Assembly (NCBI GenBank): GCA_965644295.1
Contig: CBFFRP010000212.1
Coordinates: forward strand, 51,509 to 115,508
Origin: Paraphysomonas bandaiensis
Lineage: Eukaryota; Chrysophyceae
Length of the DNA stretch: 64,000 bases
Direction of reading: 5' to 3'
This document shows, piece after piece, positions 12,438 through 24,282 of this stretch (position 1 is the first letter of the stretch; each line of letters opens with the position of its first letter). The notes beneath the pieces were generated by a model, which was given only the letters and a program-made list of their open reading frames with translations, ran no database searches and was not told the DNA's origin. The position numbers and the translations under genes are program-made.

Positions 12438-13426
12438 CCTAAATTATACGAGATGCACATTGTAGACGTATATTTTGCGACGAGTGCATATAGTGAAGCA
12501 GGAGATATTATATTTTGATTATTTTCGTTGTTTATTTTCAACTCAACGTTGGAATAGGCAAAACTAGTACACATTTGTTTTAGTAGCTTTAGATTTCGGT
12601 GGCTCACCGATGTGTATTTACCTGTATATACTATAAAGATAATTACAACCTAATATACAACCATATAGAAACGAGGGGGAGAGGGTGAGGCTCTCCTCAA
12701 TCCCTCAAATTACTCTTCTCGTCTTGTCTATTAATTCTACTTCCCCTCGTCTTTTATATATGGAATATTGGAATTATGAAACTGCGACCACTCGGTGCAG
12801 GTGATGTAATTGCTAATTAATGAAATAGAGTACATAGTTTTTGAACTTTTTATAGAGTGTCCAGTGTCACAACATGAATTTGCATACGACACGGTACGAT
12901 CTATTGATAAGTCTGTATGATCAATACAAAGCATATCACATCCAATAGAACATCGATTCCTAAGTGTTCAGGGAGTGTTAGCAGTGGATTTAATAAATAA
13001 TAAAATAAATTGGTGTCCCACAGAAGCAGGACAAATCCTGGATGCCAATGCTTGCGTTGAGCGTTGAATACGTACAAGTTGGGGATGAGTAAAATATCAG
13101 TCCCTGTACACTGTTAAGAATAGTACTGCATTTTGAAGTAGCGCTTAATATTTAAAAGTAAATAGTATTACTTGCAGTAAAATACGTATTTTGCAGTTGG
13201 AACTAATGCGAAGTAAAACTGAAAGTAATGACATATAGTAGCCGTAAAAGAGTAATCTGACCATGACTGATATACTGATATATTGTGTCTATTCAAGACA
13301 TTCAACGATTACGTGTAACCTGAGTTACTAGCAAAAGTAAAATATACAAGACCAAGAGGTATAAAAAGTGAAATTATAAGGGAAAAAGTTAACAAACAAT
13401 TATATTACTGTCTATTATTATTTATA
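12438..13426. other. Intergenic region between convergent genes
   Basis: About 1 kb of AT-rich DNA lies between the 3' ends of the subtilase and p24 genes. It contains no supported ORF, RNA gene or repeat and presumably holds both 3' UTRs. One short G-rich stretch is visible near 12,671-12,690. Confidence 0.6.
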
Positions 13427-14065
13427 TTAAAGCTTTCGTTTCGTTTCAAAGAATTTACTAATATAAGCGATTTGCCACAACATCACACCAATTAATATAA
13501 CAGCCTCCAAAATAGTCCAACATAAAACTTTCATATTCGTACTTTCTAAAGTAGCTCTGTGGACATCTTCACGCTGATTCATAAAGCTCTGGTGGTCTTT
13601 GAGAAATGAAAGCCCTTTCTGCAGTTCCAGAAGGTCTGTTTGAAGACTAGCAAACTCATAATCCGTGTCTTGGGTGTTATCCACAGTCCTAAAATTAAAT
13701 GCAACCAGCTTCTTATGTCCGTCGTGATTGTCGGGGCTGCCGTTGCTTATGCACAGGTTGTAATCTCCCTCCACATCAGCATCAAAGGCAAACGATCCCT
13801 CCGTCTCGTCCACATCAATGGCCCCTTTGCCCTCATAACGCGACTCATGATGAAGCTTATGTGACGGAGGAGGACCAACAACAGTGATAGATATCGGCTG
13901 AGGGTCCGGAGAGAGGATCTGAAAGCTGCCGAAACAAGGAGTACCTGGAGACGCTGTTACTATGAAACACTCAACTCTACCGGGATCAACAGACACTGAT
14001 AGAGACAGGACACATGCGCTCAACACACTCAGAAGCAAGATACAGTGCAACAGAAATCGAGACAT
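13427..14065 (-). CDS. p24 / emp24-gp25L family cargo receptor, 212 aa
   Basis: A single-exon gene. An N-terminal signal peptide (~residues 1-22) is followed by a GOLD domain with the paired cysteines of the family (VECF and NLCIS). A heptad-like coiled coil runs from ~140 to 175. One TM helix spans ~179-203. The short cytosolic tail is FFETKRKL: the FF pair matches the COPII-binding motif and the basic KRK resembles COPI-binding signals. Family members cycle between ER and Golgi as type I membrane proteins and help package cargo, including GPI-anchored proteins. The length is normal for the family. It is divergently paired with the CCA-adding enzyme gene. The subfamily cannot be assigned by eye. 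Confidence 0.9.
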   Translation of the reverse strand: MSRFLLHCILLLSVLSACVLSLSVSVDPGRVECFIVTASPGTPCFGSFQILSPDPQPISITVVGPPPSHKLHHESRYEGKGAIDVDETEGSFAFDADVEGDYNLCISNGSPDNHDGHKKLVAFNFRTVDNTQDTDYEFASLQTDLLELQKGLSFLKDHQSFMNQREDVHRATLESTNMKVLCWTILEAVILIGVMLWQIAYISKFFETKRKL

Positions 14066-14343
14066 TTGTGAAAGTGTTGTGCAGCAGGAGCACTATGAGT
14101 CTGCTTCCATATACATCTACATACATACATACACATGCATATGATTCCGTACAGGCATGCTTTGTATGTTTTTGTTCCAAGGTGCCTCTAATATTGAGAC
14201 AACAATTATCTGTACTCCAGCCGTAGTTGTATTGCAGAAATATAGAGGATTTATACTTCTATTTATTTCCGAAAAATAAGGTGCTGACTGCCGATATGTC
14301 AGAGTCTCATCTGTGTACAACACCATCATTATCTAGTACTGTA

Positions 14344-14452
14344 GTATACCGTATACGTATACCAGGTTCAGATCAAGACATTGCAGGTGTGTGTCCGTGA
14401 GAAACATGAGCAAATATTTCTTGTGGTCATACAGCAGCGTATACCGGTATAC
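14344..14452. promoter_or_regulatory. Divergent promoter with GTATACCGGTATAC
   Basis: Between the p24 (-) and CCA-enzyme (+) genes lie GTATACCGTATACGTATACC (14344-14363) and the perfect 14-nt palindrome GTATACCGGTATAC (14439-14452). A further GTATAC lies just downstream. The same palindrome occurs upstream of the Argonaute gene and, nearly intact, upstream of the ABCG gene. I infer a promoter element; no binding factor is known. Confidence 0.5.
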
Positions 14453-14581
14453 TGGGGCAGTATACAGCACATTGAACATCATCCAACTACACACATATAC
14501 AGTGCACATGTACAGTGCAGTACTGCAACACCCGCAGAGACCAATAGACAGAAGAAGACCAGAGAGATCCCGCCTCCATGG

Positions 14582-16665
14582 ATGAGCATCACCCACTCGT
14601 TGTTAGTGTTATGTATGATTGTTTCCACTAGAGGTCTTCGCAGTGGTAGAGTATTATTAAGAGCAGCATCGATCAGATCTCTGTCGCACTCCTCACACAC
14701 ATACAGACACATTCAGAGAGACAGTCACAGAGACATAAAGAGAGACAGAGAAACATATAAAATGGCGATGACATCTGCTGCTCGCACCCACAGAGACATA
14801 ACTCTCCTGCCTGAAGAAGAGGATCTGTTCGACACTCTTCTGCAGGTCATATCTGATGAGCGTCTGGGAACGACTGTTCGAGTGGCGGGCGGGTGGGTCA
14901 GAGACCGAATGTTAGGCAAGACAGACATGCATGATATCGACCTCGCGCTTGACAACATGTCTGGAAGTAAGTTTGCGGAGGCGCTGGTCGCCTGGAACAA
15001 AAAGAAAGGCAACAGTGAGTTACATTATCATGTTGTTCAACTCAACCCAGGTATGTATATGTTCTATGCTCTTTTTTTTATTTTTGTATGTTAGAGAAAT
15101 CGAAGCACCTTGAAACTGCCACTATGCGCTTGGGAAAATTCGAGGTAGACTTCGTACAGTTGCGTAGTGAGCAGTATACTTCTTCATCTCGCATCCCGGA
15201 GATCACATTCGGCACACCGCTTGAAGATGCCCTCCGACGTGATTTGACTATCAATAGTTTGTTCTTTAATATAAATACTCGGGAGGTAGAGGACTTTACC
15301 GGAAGAGGATTAGAGGACCTGCAACAGGGTATAGTTTGCACCCCTCTTCCTGCCCTTGTCACTTTGCAGGATGATCCTCTCCGGGCTCTCAGGGCTGTGC
15401 GATTTGCAAGCCGGTACAATTTTGCTGTAGCAACTGATCTACAAGCGGCTTGTCGGGACCCCACTGTGCACTGTGCTCTCACCACCAAGGTGAGCCGAGA
15501 GCGAATTTCTAAAGAGGTCAGCGAAATGTTGGCCCACCCCTCCGCTCCTGTCCGTGCCATACCACTCCTTTATCGACTTCAGCTGCTTCCCCTTGTAATA
15601 GCCTGTCCCACCCCCCAGGCGCTATACGACACATCTGGTGTGGCTTTGACAGATGCAGGGTGCTCTGTTGACCCCTCCAATATCGGCAGTGAACCGCTGG
15701 CACGGTTGGGGCTGAACCTCGTCCTGGCATCTCACTTGGTGCAGTTACATGCCCGGCGAAGGGGAGAGCCCGTGTTAGGGGGAGATGTGGAAAACAAACT
15801 CTTCCGGTACGCGGCTTTGACCTGTGGGGCCCATGGGGTGACGTACCTCTCCGCCCCACCAGGTACGAACAAGAGGCCACGACCCGTGCCGTTGGAAAAG
15901 CATATGTGCTTGGTGAGTGCGTATGCCCTCGTTTTTGCAATCTAAATGTTTCTCACATGGCTTCACATATTTCTCAGCACGAGCTTCACACCGGTAACAA
16001 AGATGCAGATAGTGTGAGCACTATCCAACGAGGGGCAGAAGCCTTGCTTTCACTTTTGCGTTTGCTTTCTGCCGCACTGGCCAGTGAAGGATCAGATGAG
16101 CGGTTGTGGCAAGTTGTGGAGTTGGATGGTTGCCCAACATGGGGTCCCATTGGTCGAGTGCGTTTGGGAATGGTGCTTCGAGATGTCGGGGAATTTTTTG
16201 CCCCTGCACTTCTGCTGGCATGCGCCCGACTTGTTCTCGAGGCTGAAGCTGAAGGAGATACAACTGCCGAGCTGATCGACCTTGTGATTGGCTGGTCTGA
16301 TGGGGATCACAACCCATCCATTGAGCGGGAGGGCACAGGTGGGGAGGGTAAATGGGAAAAGCGCATTGATTCCAGCCTAAGACTTGCGAGGGCTTTGGAG
16401 GCCGGTGTGTTCGCCCTACAGCTAGAGGAGGAGTGGAGGAGACCTGTCCCACTCTCTGGAAAGGACATTAAACAGGTGATGAACTTCTGATCCTGTTGTT
16501 TTCTTACATTTGTTGACCTGTTTGCAGTTCCTAACCAAGATACCGGCGGGGCCTACTTTCACTGAGATACTGAATTCTCAGACGGACTATCACTTGCGCC
16601 ATCCGAACTGTACGCCTACTGATATTGCCAATTACTTGAAAGAAAAGTATGCCAGCTTCGTTTAG
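14582..16665 (+). CDS. CCA-adding tRNA nucleotidyltransferase, ~640 aa
   Basis: Four exons: 14582-15050, 15095-15912, 15978-16475 and 16528-16665, with introns of 44, 65 and 52 nt. The nucleotidyltransferase head shows GGWVRD and the metal-binding HDIDLAL. It is followed by ETATM, VDFVQLR, RRDLTINSLF and DDPLRALRAVRFA, all hallmark motifs of class II CCA-adding enzymes. The enzyme adds or repairs the 3' CCA of tRNAs. Starting at 14582 gives a Ser/Arg-rich, hydrophobic leader (MSITHSLLVL) that resembles a mitochondrial targeting peptide. An internal in-frame ATG at 14762 (MAMTSAART) would give a leaderless form of ~580 aa, so dual localisation from two starts is plausible. The C-terminal half is longer than in bacterial enzymes, as is usual in eukaryotes. 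Confidence 0.9.
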
Positions 16666-16997
16666 TTATAGCTTTTGTGATGTGAATACATAACATTTAT
16701 TCTGATCGTATTTAGTATATCTAGTCAGCAGGAGTTTATGTCTTGTTAGCATACATCACATCCTTAGGAGAAACAGAACCCATACGCCAGGAATATACTT
16801 GATCTTTTACAGATTGTAATTGAATACCTTTTTGGAAAATAATTTCCCAACGAATGGAGATTTCGACTGGTGTCACACGATGAAGTATTATAATGAATTA
16901 ATAGCACCGACCTATCGATTACACTGTGATATGTGATACTGTATGCCTTGTCCTAGCTTACCGAGTCCATAAACTTTTCTTATAACCCTATATTCAT

Positions 16998-18517
16998 GGC
17001 CTGGTAACCGTTAAAATGGTAATGACATTAATAATTGCCGGGACATTTTTCATTAATGCCATTATAATTGCCGGGTACTGGACAACCATTAATGGACCCT
17101 TAATCGCATTCTATTAATGAAATGTATTGGTACTTGATATATGCTATATATAGAACTGAGTAAACAATGCTTATGCAACTCTACAGCTACTCTGTGGCAA
17201 CTTTATTCATTATCAGCGGCAAACTTAATGCTACAATAGTTAGAAAATAGTTTCCTGTGAGCAATGTATAGGAAAGTCTGATTATTACATGAGAACGGTT
17301 GTGTACAGAAACTAGTTTATATCTATAGACTAACTACAGTAATAACTAGATTTGCTAAGTACTACTAGTGGCGGGCATCCGTCTCGAGACTGCTTGTGCA
17401 TCGCTGCGAGCACCATGGTGCACCGTCCCTTGTATTGAGGTTAGTCGGGGGGTCTACCTTTGGGCAATGTGTCTGGCGGGCCTGTGCCATGGATTACGTG
17501 AGGGGTGAATGAGGCGAGATGTATATGAGAGTGTAAGTCGGTGGTGGGGATGGTGCTGGTTGTTGAGGTGGGGTTTCGGCCACAAGTAAGGAGGAGTTGT
17601 TTCCGGAGTGGTTGCGCTTGCCCCTGTCGGGTCTGGACTCTTGCAGAAAGTGTAGTTCTTGGGGTGGACGTCGCCTGGAGTAGTTGGAGTATTTTTCCTG
17701 TGAGCAATGAGCAAAAACATAACAACGTACTTATACCCAAAAACACTAAAACAGAATTAAAATTATGCCTATTTCATCTATAAAACATTCATAAATATTC
17801 TTTTCCCCCAAAGTTGGAAGGAGATGCAGTTACACACCTAAACAAAACAATTATACTCTGTGATTATACCATATTATATTAAGCGACGATGATGGTCAAA
17901 AATGTTGATGGCAGTGTAATTCGCAGGGCCATCGAGTCACCTTCCTTCGTTCGGGCTCTATGTTTGCTTTTTGACACTGAGCGAGCAAAGACTTCTAAGA
18001 ATGCCAGTTTGCTCTCATCCGGCAGCACTCACGACAAAAGTGCAGGAACTGATTTTTTGCACAGGGTGTTCTGAACAGCGTCGAGGTTGCCAAGAGAGCT
18101 CGACTCGGTATCTATGAGTCCAGCTACCACTGATTGCTTCATATCGAAGTATAATCTAATTTGTTGTTGAGAGTCGTTCAAAGTTAATTATGACACCTGA
18201 GCGTATAGACATGAATCCATATCGCCTAGAATGTTGCTATTCCTACGAGGCAATTACATCTTGTGGGATGCTTATGCCCTCCATGAAGCCCTCCATGAAG
18301 CCCTGCAAGAAGATTTTGATGTGCCAATGGAGAGCGAGAAGTAGATTCGGCTCGTTGTCTGTTTTTACACGAAATTAGTAATTCAGGGAGCACTATACTA
18401 TATATTTTGAGCGTTATTATCTACTTGGGTATTAATTGCCCATATAATTCCACCAATGGCCCTTATAATTTCCGGGAACTGGACTACCATTAATGAGCCG
18501 TTAATGGTTACCAGGCC
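16998..18517. mobile_element. Degenerate element with GGCCTGGTAACC terminal inverted repeats
   Basis: The left end GGCCTGGTAACCGTTAA (16998-17014) and right end TTAATGGTTACCAGGCC (18501-18517) are inverted copies matching at 16 of 17 positions. Related subterminal motifs (ATTAATG, TAATTGCCGGG or TAATTTCCGGG, ACTGGAC) also recur in inverted order inside both ends. Only short broken ORFs lie within (for example around 17889-18074). I see no transposase signature. It looks like a decayed ~1.5-kb DNA transposon or a non-autonomous derivative, itself containing a later GC-rich insertion at 17251-17709. Confidence 0.5.
17251..17709. repeat. GC-rich segment bounded by 16-nt direct repeats
   Basis: TTTCCTGTGAGCAATG occurs at 17251-17266 and again at 17694-17709. 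The interval between becomes distinctly GC- and G-rich (17,380-17,690), in contrast with the AT-rich surroundings. A fragment near 17383-17425 resembles the inner terminal sequence of the dispersed repeat family seen at 24.4, 24.9, 38.3 and 44.7 kb. Open minus-strand frames here are Pro/Thr-rich and unconvincing. An insertion with a long target duplication is one reading. Confidence 0.4.
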
Positions 18518-19603
18518 CTGCTTATATTGATGGGCTGTGTCTATATATTGGCTTCACTCGTCCTATTGACTAAACTAGACCTCACTACAACTGAAATTTC
18601 TTTGGTTCTCCATCATAATAACATATTAGAATGACTAAAATTGTGTAAAGTTTGAAAGTTTCGTTAATTTAGACCGCTGTTATTACGACAAAAAATTGCG
18701 ATCATTAACTCATGCATATGCTTATTCTTATCTCATGAATTCAGCGTTCTGAATTGAAGTTTGAACTTAGAACTAACTGAATCATCTTAATACAGTAATC
18801 TATATTAGTATATCAGTTCAAGCACAATTGATTAAGATGATAGTATGTTTGTGTTCTATTTGTAAGAAGCCCAAGAACCACTTCGATTGTTTCATGCACA
18901 GTGCACAAGCATAAACACGCACAAAGAGACTATATGTTATGATAGCCAGATAAAGGATTGCCACAGCACTTTAGGAAGCAACGAAGATATATTATTCATA
19001 TGTTCAAATTTCCGATATTGATTGGTGAGAAGACATCGTTTGAATTACGAATGACGTGGAACTAAAGAGATTTCATCAAGCAGTTGCCTGCTACCTTAGT
19101 AGTTCTGTACTCTAGATATCTACATTATAATCGTAGGACACTATGTCCTACGTCCAATGCTTACGGCTGTAGTATTTGGTAAGATAATAGTACTTTCCCC
19201 ATAGCGTCATTACATTTAACCCACTGCCGTGGGGAAGTTTCGATGCCGAATTAATAAGACTCAATATTTCACTAATTACATACACTCTTATTCACGACAA
19301 TAAGTAATGATCAGGGACACGTATCACACACCTGCGACAATTGACCTTGTCAATATGACTACGTGTCATAAACACATCTATGCGGCAATGCAAACACGAA
19401 AAAGACATACACACACCAGACACCAGACATCGAAATATCAGCACGACTTTAACTGCGTACTTCGAAAATATACCTACCCTGTCATTATGCTATATCAAAT
19501 TTCGAAGCAGCATAATAAAGATAGAGTAACGCTTAAAAAGAGACCAATTACAGATGTATTCACACAGAAGCTATGCACGTAGTCTATTGAGGCATCGCCA
19601 GCG
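18518..19603. other. Intergenic region with one short perfect palindrome
   Basis: About 1.1 kb of AT-rich DNA with no supported gene. CGTAGGACA-CTA-TGTCCTACG at 19132-19152 is a 9-bp perfect stem with a 3-nt loop. Otherwise I see nothing. Confidence 0.55.
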
Positions 19604-20305
19604 TCAATATCTTCCGTTAGCTTTAGTATAGTCATATGCGGCGCTAGCCATGAGTTTTTGCTGCCTAAGAGCCAGCTGTTTTTCTTTCTCCTGTCGCTCT
19701 CTCTTGTGTCGTAGCTCTAACTGTTTCTGTATCCTGTCGGCTGTTTCGTATTCATCCTCTCGGGTCTGGCGCTTCAACGAAATCTCTCGCCGAAATTTGT
19801 TTGTTTCCTCCCCGGGGCAACAAATGTATACACACCACCAAATCGGAGGCACAAATACTAGTAAGTACCCTAGAACTTCGAGCCATATTAGTCGAGGTTG
19901 GCCCTGAAACGCCTAGAGCAAATATCAAAATGGTAAGAGATAGAGGCATATTTGACTAACTTCAGATTCAGCTCTTCCTAACAATATGAAGAATATACCC
20001 ACAAGAGGAAGAAGCCACGCTACCAAACACACTATAGCCCTCTTGCGCGTATAAGACTCATACTGAGCGATATCGTCCATGTGATTCTCTAGTTTATTGT
20101 GAGCGCCTGTTATGGCGGCGTACTTCTGTACGCTACTAGAAGCGATAGTCCGCTGAGCCCCGAGATGGGCCTCTGAATCATACTCCTGTCTGTGTTGAGG
20201 GTCATGGTCACGGTTATTGTGATGGTGATGGTCTGAGTTATGAGTGGGGCGCACATGAACAGGAACTACTTTCACTTGGACGGGGCGAGGGTTAGCTTTC
20301 CTCAT
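19604..20305 (-). CDS. Two-TM protein with His-rich N-terminus and charged coiled-coil tail, ~214 aa
   Basis: Two exons, 20305-19961 and 19903-19604, with a 57-nt intron (GTTAGT donor). An alternative CTAG acceptor 9 nt upstream is also in frame and would add AFQ. The N-terminal ~40 residues are rich in His, Asn and Asp. A first TM segment (AIVCLVAWLLPLVGIFFILL) ends just before the intron. A second (LIWLEVLGYLLVFVPPIWW) begins just after it. The C-terminal ~70 residues are a Lys/Arg/Glu/Gln-rich helix, probably a cytosolic coiled coil. I do not recognise the family. Both TM segments being hydrophobic, one on each side of the proposed splice, supports the model. Confidence 0.65.
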
Positions 20306-20519
20306 TGTGCGCTACATACAGCAGTCCAGTCATGTGATGGGAGGCACATACATGCATATAGAGGGAGGTAGGAGGCCGGGTCTCACTTCGAAGAGAAGGA
20401 AGGAAGGAAGGAAGTAGCTAACGTATGATGAGTTACGTAAGCTCTGATAGGACTCTGGTCATCTGCGGTATGGACTTGTAGTGTGGAATACGTTTCACCA
20501 CTACACTGTACCTACACTG

Positions 20520-20690
20520 TACATACCTACACACCACAATACTCAGTATAGGAATACCTGGAATACCATGGAATACCGGAATATTATCGCTGATGTTGAA
20601 GATGTCGTCTGATAGTGCCGTCTGATGATACGCACAGATACACTACAGATACAGTATGCGGGACTGTACCGTATACCGTATACACTGCCT
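20520..20690. promoter_or_regulatory. Divergent promoter rich in TACCGTATA-type repeats
   Basis: The 594-bp space between divergent start codons at 20305 (-) and 20900 (+) contains tandem GGAATACC/TGGAATAC motifs (~20,550-20,585) and GTACCGTATACCGTATAC (20667-20684). The vocabulary matches the other promoters in this window. The region also has a GAAGGAAGGAAG microsatellite near 20,395. Confidence 0.45.
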
Positions 20691-20899
20691 CTACAGCAGC
20701 GTACGATATACAGTATATAGCACAGCGTACGTTGTCGTCTGCGGATGTGTATGTATGTAGATGTACATGTGCGTTGAGGTGAAGCAGCCTGAAGCTACTC
20801 GAACTGGCTGTTAGACATACAAAATCAGGCGAAACAGGAGAGGTTCAGATACAGCAGAGCTCAGCCTCAACGGCTGCGAGTATTGTAATCATAGGCGAC

Positions 20900-23680
20900 A
20901 TGTCGGACAGTTTGTGCTACCAGTTCGAGCTGAATAACTTTAACTTTAAGATCACAGAGTCGACTATACGAGCTCTGAATAACTTCATCGTCAAGAGCGG
21001 GTTTAGTCATACTAATGTAAGAGATGTCGCTGGAGTGATGCGGGGTCTCTCTACGGATGGATTAATAACTAAGAGCGAGTATGACAGAGGCATAGAGAGG
21101 CTGTTGGACAGGGCGGATATATCAGAGGTGGATAAGGTGGGATGCTCCATGACCCTCTCGTCTATATTCTATGCACTGGAGAAGAGTGATAGCGATGTCG
21201 TTGATGTTGTTGACCTTATATGTGGACTGGCTGTCATATGTGAAGGGTAAGTTACTTGCAATGCACATATATTTTTGGTCATGTCTGAACATGTTGGCAC
21301 ATTCAGATCCAAAAGTTCGAAACTTGCCTTTGCTTTTGATCTTATGGATGAATATAAGACTGGGGTTTTGAGTAAACGCGGCTTGTGGCGGTATTTTCGC
21401 GCATTTTTATGTGTGTTGCTGACTGTCAGCGGTGCCTCGCTGGATATGTCATCCGAAGATTTAGCATCAGTGTGCGACGATTGTGCAGTGTGGACATCCG
21501 CAAACTTGTTGCAATCTCTTCCAAAAAGTGGATCTACACGGGGCTGCTCTTTTGAAGACCTCGCAGACTGGTACACAAAGGGGGGCTACCGTTTCGCCAC
21601 ATGGCTGGAGCTCCTGGACCTTTCCAAGTGGTTGCCTTTACGGGATCTTTCCGACAACCTTCCTGGACATTCTGTGCGTCCCACCCTTTCATCCCAGACC
21701 TCATATAGCTGGACCGGAAATGGCACCGCTAGTACCTCTAACCGAGTTCCAGAGAATCCGTTTGTGGAGGATGATGGGGTGGAGATTTTCAGATCTGGTT
21801 TATCCAATGGACACACGCTTTCACTTATGGAAAGTGACTCAAACTTCGTGCTGCAGATATCCCAGCTGACAGGTTTCTACAATATGACCCCCCAAATGCT
21901 TCTCCAGCGTTTGAAGGAATACTGTGTATACGATGGAGTGATAGGAATATCTGGATATAATAACTTTGTCAGCGCATCCGTCCCCCAAGATTTGGTAAGC
22001 GGCTTACCCTGTTAACTACCATTTCGTTTCGTATTGTTGACGGTTTCTCGTATATATATTTGTACACCTATAATTTTTAATTATTTTTACTGCACTAACG
22101 TTTGTTATATTTACAGAATGATGATGAGCTTGCGAAAGTATCTTTCGCGTTGTCTTCAATATACTACTCTTACGATGATGACGGACAGAACCAAGCCCTA
22201 CTTGTCTCTCTCGTTGCAGGACTGGCGGTGTTTTGCAAAGGGTCCAAAAGCTCAAAGCTAAGTGCATGCTTTCATTTGTTTGACAGGTAATGATATATGC
22301 TGTGTCTGTTGGTGATGTATCTATTCATTTTCTGCTCTGTTGTACTTATCCATTTGCCCCGCAGCGATGACGACGGACTTCTGACTTCCGATGAGGTTGC
22401 CCTCTTTTTGGGATCTTTTCTGCGCATGCTGCTTGCGTGTTCATTTTCAACGGCTTCTTCGCGCGAGTATGGTGCAACTAGTGAGATAGTCAATAATACC
22501 TGTCAGCTGCTTGCTCACGACATATCTGACGGTCGTTGTGTTGATTTCCAGACATTTGGAGATTGGTACAATCATGGCGGGTTCAAAATTATCCCCTGGA
22601 TTGAACTAATCGATATGTCCAAGTGGGTGAAAATATCTGCTGTGAATGCATCGAACGCTACCGAGGCCAGGGCGAATGACCTTGAGAATCGTTCGCCTCC
22701 TTCTCACCACCACCTACATTCAACCATCACGAACTCATTCGAAGAGGACTGCGCGACATTCACACTTACGCTCTACCGACGCAATGCTCAGCATATGGTG
22801 TCTATCTCCGCTGCCACTGTGCATGAAGTTAGTGCACTCTCTTCCCATAGCGGGCTGAGAGCTCTCGAACCGGAGCATATCGGACAAACGATCCTGTCGG
22901 GTTGCGGTGAGGACGGCCTTCTTTCCAGAAAGGAATTTGATCGCCTCATCCAACGGATCTACCCGGAGAGACGCAAGCAGTATTATGCAGACGTAGCTGC
23001 GCGAGTCAGCCGCGGAGGGACTCCATCTTCTCCATTTACTGAAAAGAGCAGGGATGCGTTTGGATCGCTCTTTAATTCGTTTGACAGGACCGACAAGGGG
23101 ATTGTCGATGCAATCGAAGTTGCCATAGGACTTGCGGTGCTGTGTGCAGGGTATGTTTAGATCAATGTGTAGTATTTTGTACACATTATTATGGATGTGG
23201 ATTATGAGAATGACGTTAACTAGTTTAGTGTGTCTGAATATGAGGGGCGTTACATCCGCCTCACTCACAATTCCGATATTGGTTCTTGAAAATATATATG
23301 TTTATTGTAAACTCCGCCTTTGTAGGTCCAAGAGCGCCAAGCTAGCTACGGCATTCGATTTGATTGATGAAGATGCGGACGGTTTACTATCTCGGCGTGG
23401 TCTCTGGCGATTTTTCCGATCTTTTCTCTGTGCCTTGCTCACTCTCAGTGGTGCGGCCCAAGAGCTTTCTCCAGATGAACTTATCCGTGTTGCTGATGGT
23501 ACTGCTCTATTTGCTTGTGACTCGGTTCTTACTTCTCCAACCACCGCGGATAAAGATGGCCAAGTTGCGGCGAGTTTTGATGATATTGCAGACTGGTACA
23601 CCTCATCGGGTTACCGTATTGCGCCCTGGCTGGAATTGCTTGATATGTCCAAGTGGAACCAGCTTGTCTCTAATGATTGA
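20900..23680 (+). CDS. Triplicated EF-hand protein, ~781 aa
   Basis: Five exons: 20900-21246, 21307-21994, 22117-22286, 22365-23150 and 23326-23680, with introns of 60, 122, 78 and 175 nt. The protein has three homologous modules. Each has an N-terminal helical part ending in GLAVxCxG, then SKSxKLAxAFDLxD with an EF-hand-like loop. The module closes with a conserved ADWYTxxGYRxxPWLELLDMSKW block. The module-2 loop (DSDDDGLLTSDE) is canonical; loops 1 (DEYKTGVLSKRG) and 3 (DEDADGLLSRRG) lack the position-12 acidic ligand. A further canonical-looking loop (DRTDKGIVDAIE) precedes the third module. There is no signal peptide or TM segment. It is probably a cytosolic Ca2+ sensor. Introns 1 and 4 interrupt the same Gly-Ser site in modules 1 and 3, supporting internal duplication. 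Confidence 0.85.
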
Positions 23681-24282
23681 CCGGTATATGAAGTTCAATA
23701 AATATGCACATTTCTTTCGTTATCGTAAATTTTATTGATTCTCTCATGTTGTTGCTGTACGTGTAGTGCTGTCGAGGTAATCACTGCAGTTAAGTTTGTT
23801 CTTTTCGGTTGGTAGTCGTAGCTAGCGTTCTCTTCAGTTTTTTTGAAATGCCGTTGCTAATAACGAAAAAATATTCTGTGCTTTCTCCACGTAACAGATT
23901 TTCAGCTTTTGCTCTTGCTAATAATTTACCATAGTAAGTATGGAAGTATGGTTACGAGTTACTAGCAACTTACTTCCCATTTATCTTATTCGTGGTATTC
24001 ACTTGCTCTGAATAAACCTCAAACGATATTTATATCAACTGTTTGCCTGTTGCCTGTACTGTGAACCTGTACTCAACTCTGACAGGAGTAAAGAACAACT
24101 TCTTGTAACTAAGTAGTTAATATTTATATGTGGGAGGTTCTACTGGTAGCAGGAGAAATTTAGGAATTTACAAGATGAAGATATCATCATGATGTAGCAT
24201 GTGTACATTTTTAACTATCACCTATGGAATGAATATCCCATATATATATATGTAATAGTAAGTGTTACTAAGTGTGAATAGA

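Noticed and set aside
14381-14581. Upstream in-frame extension of the CCA-adding enzyme (start at 14381)
   Set aside because: The extension lies over the promoter palindromes and is unlike coding sequence; the start at 14582 gives a plausible targeting peptide.
17441-17746. Two overlapping minus-strand Pro/Thr-rich ORFs
   Set aside because: Two frames are open at once because of GC-rich composition; there are no domain signs and no splice continuity.
18190-18378. 62-codon ORF on the + strand inside the TIR element
   Set aside because: It is partly made of a tandem CCTCCATGAAG duplication and matches no transposase motif.
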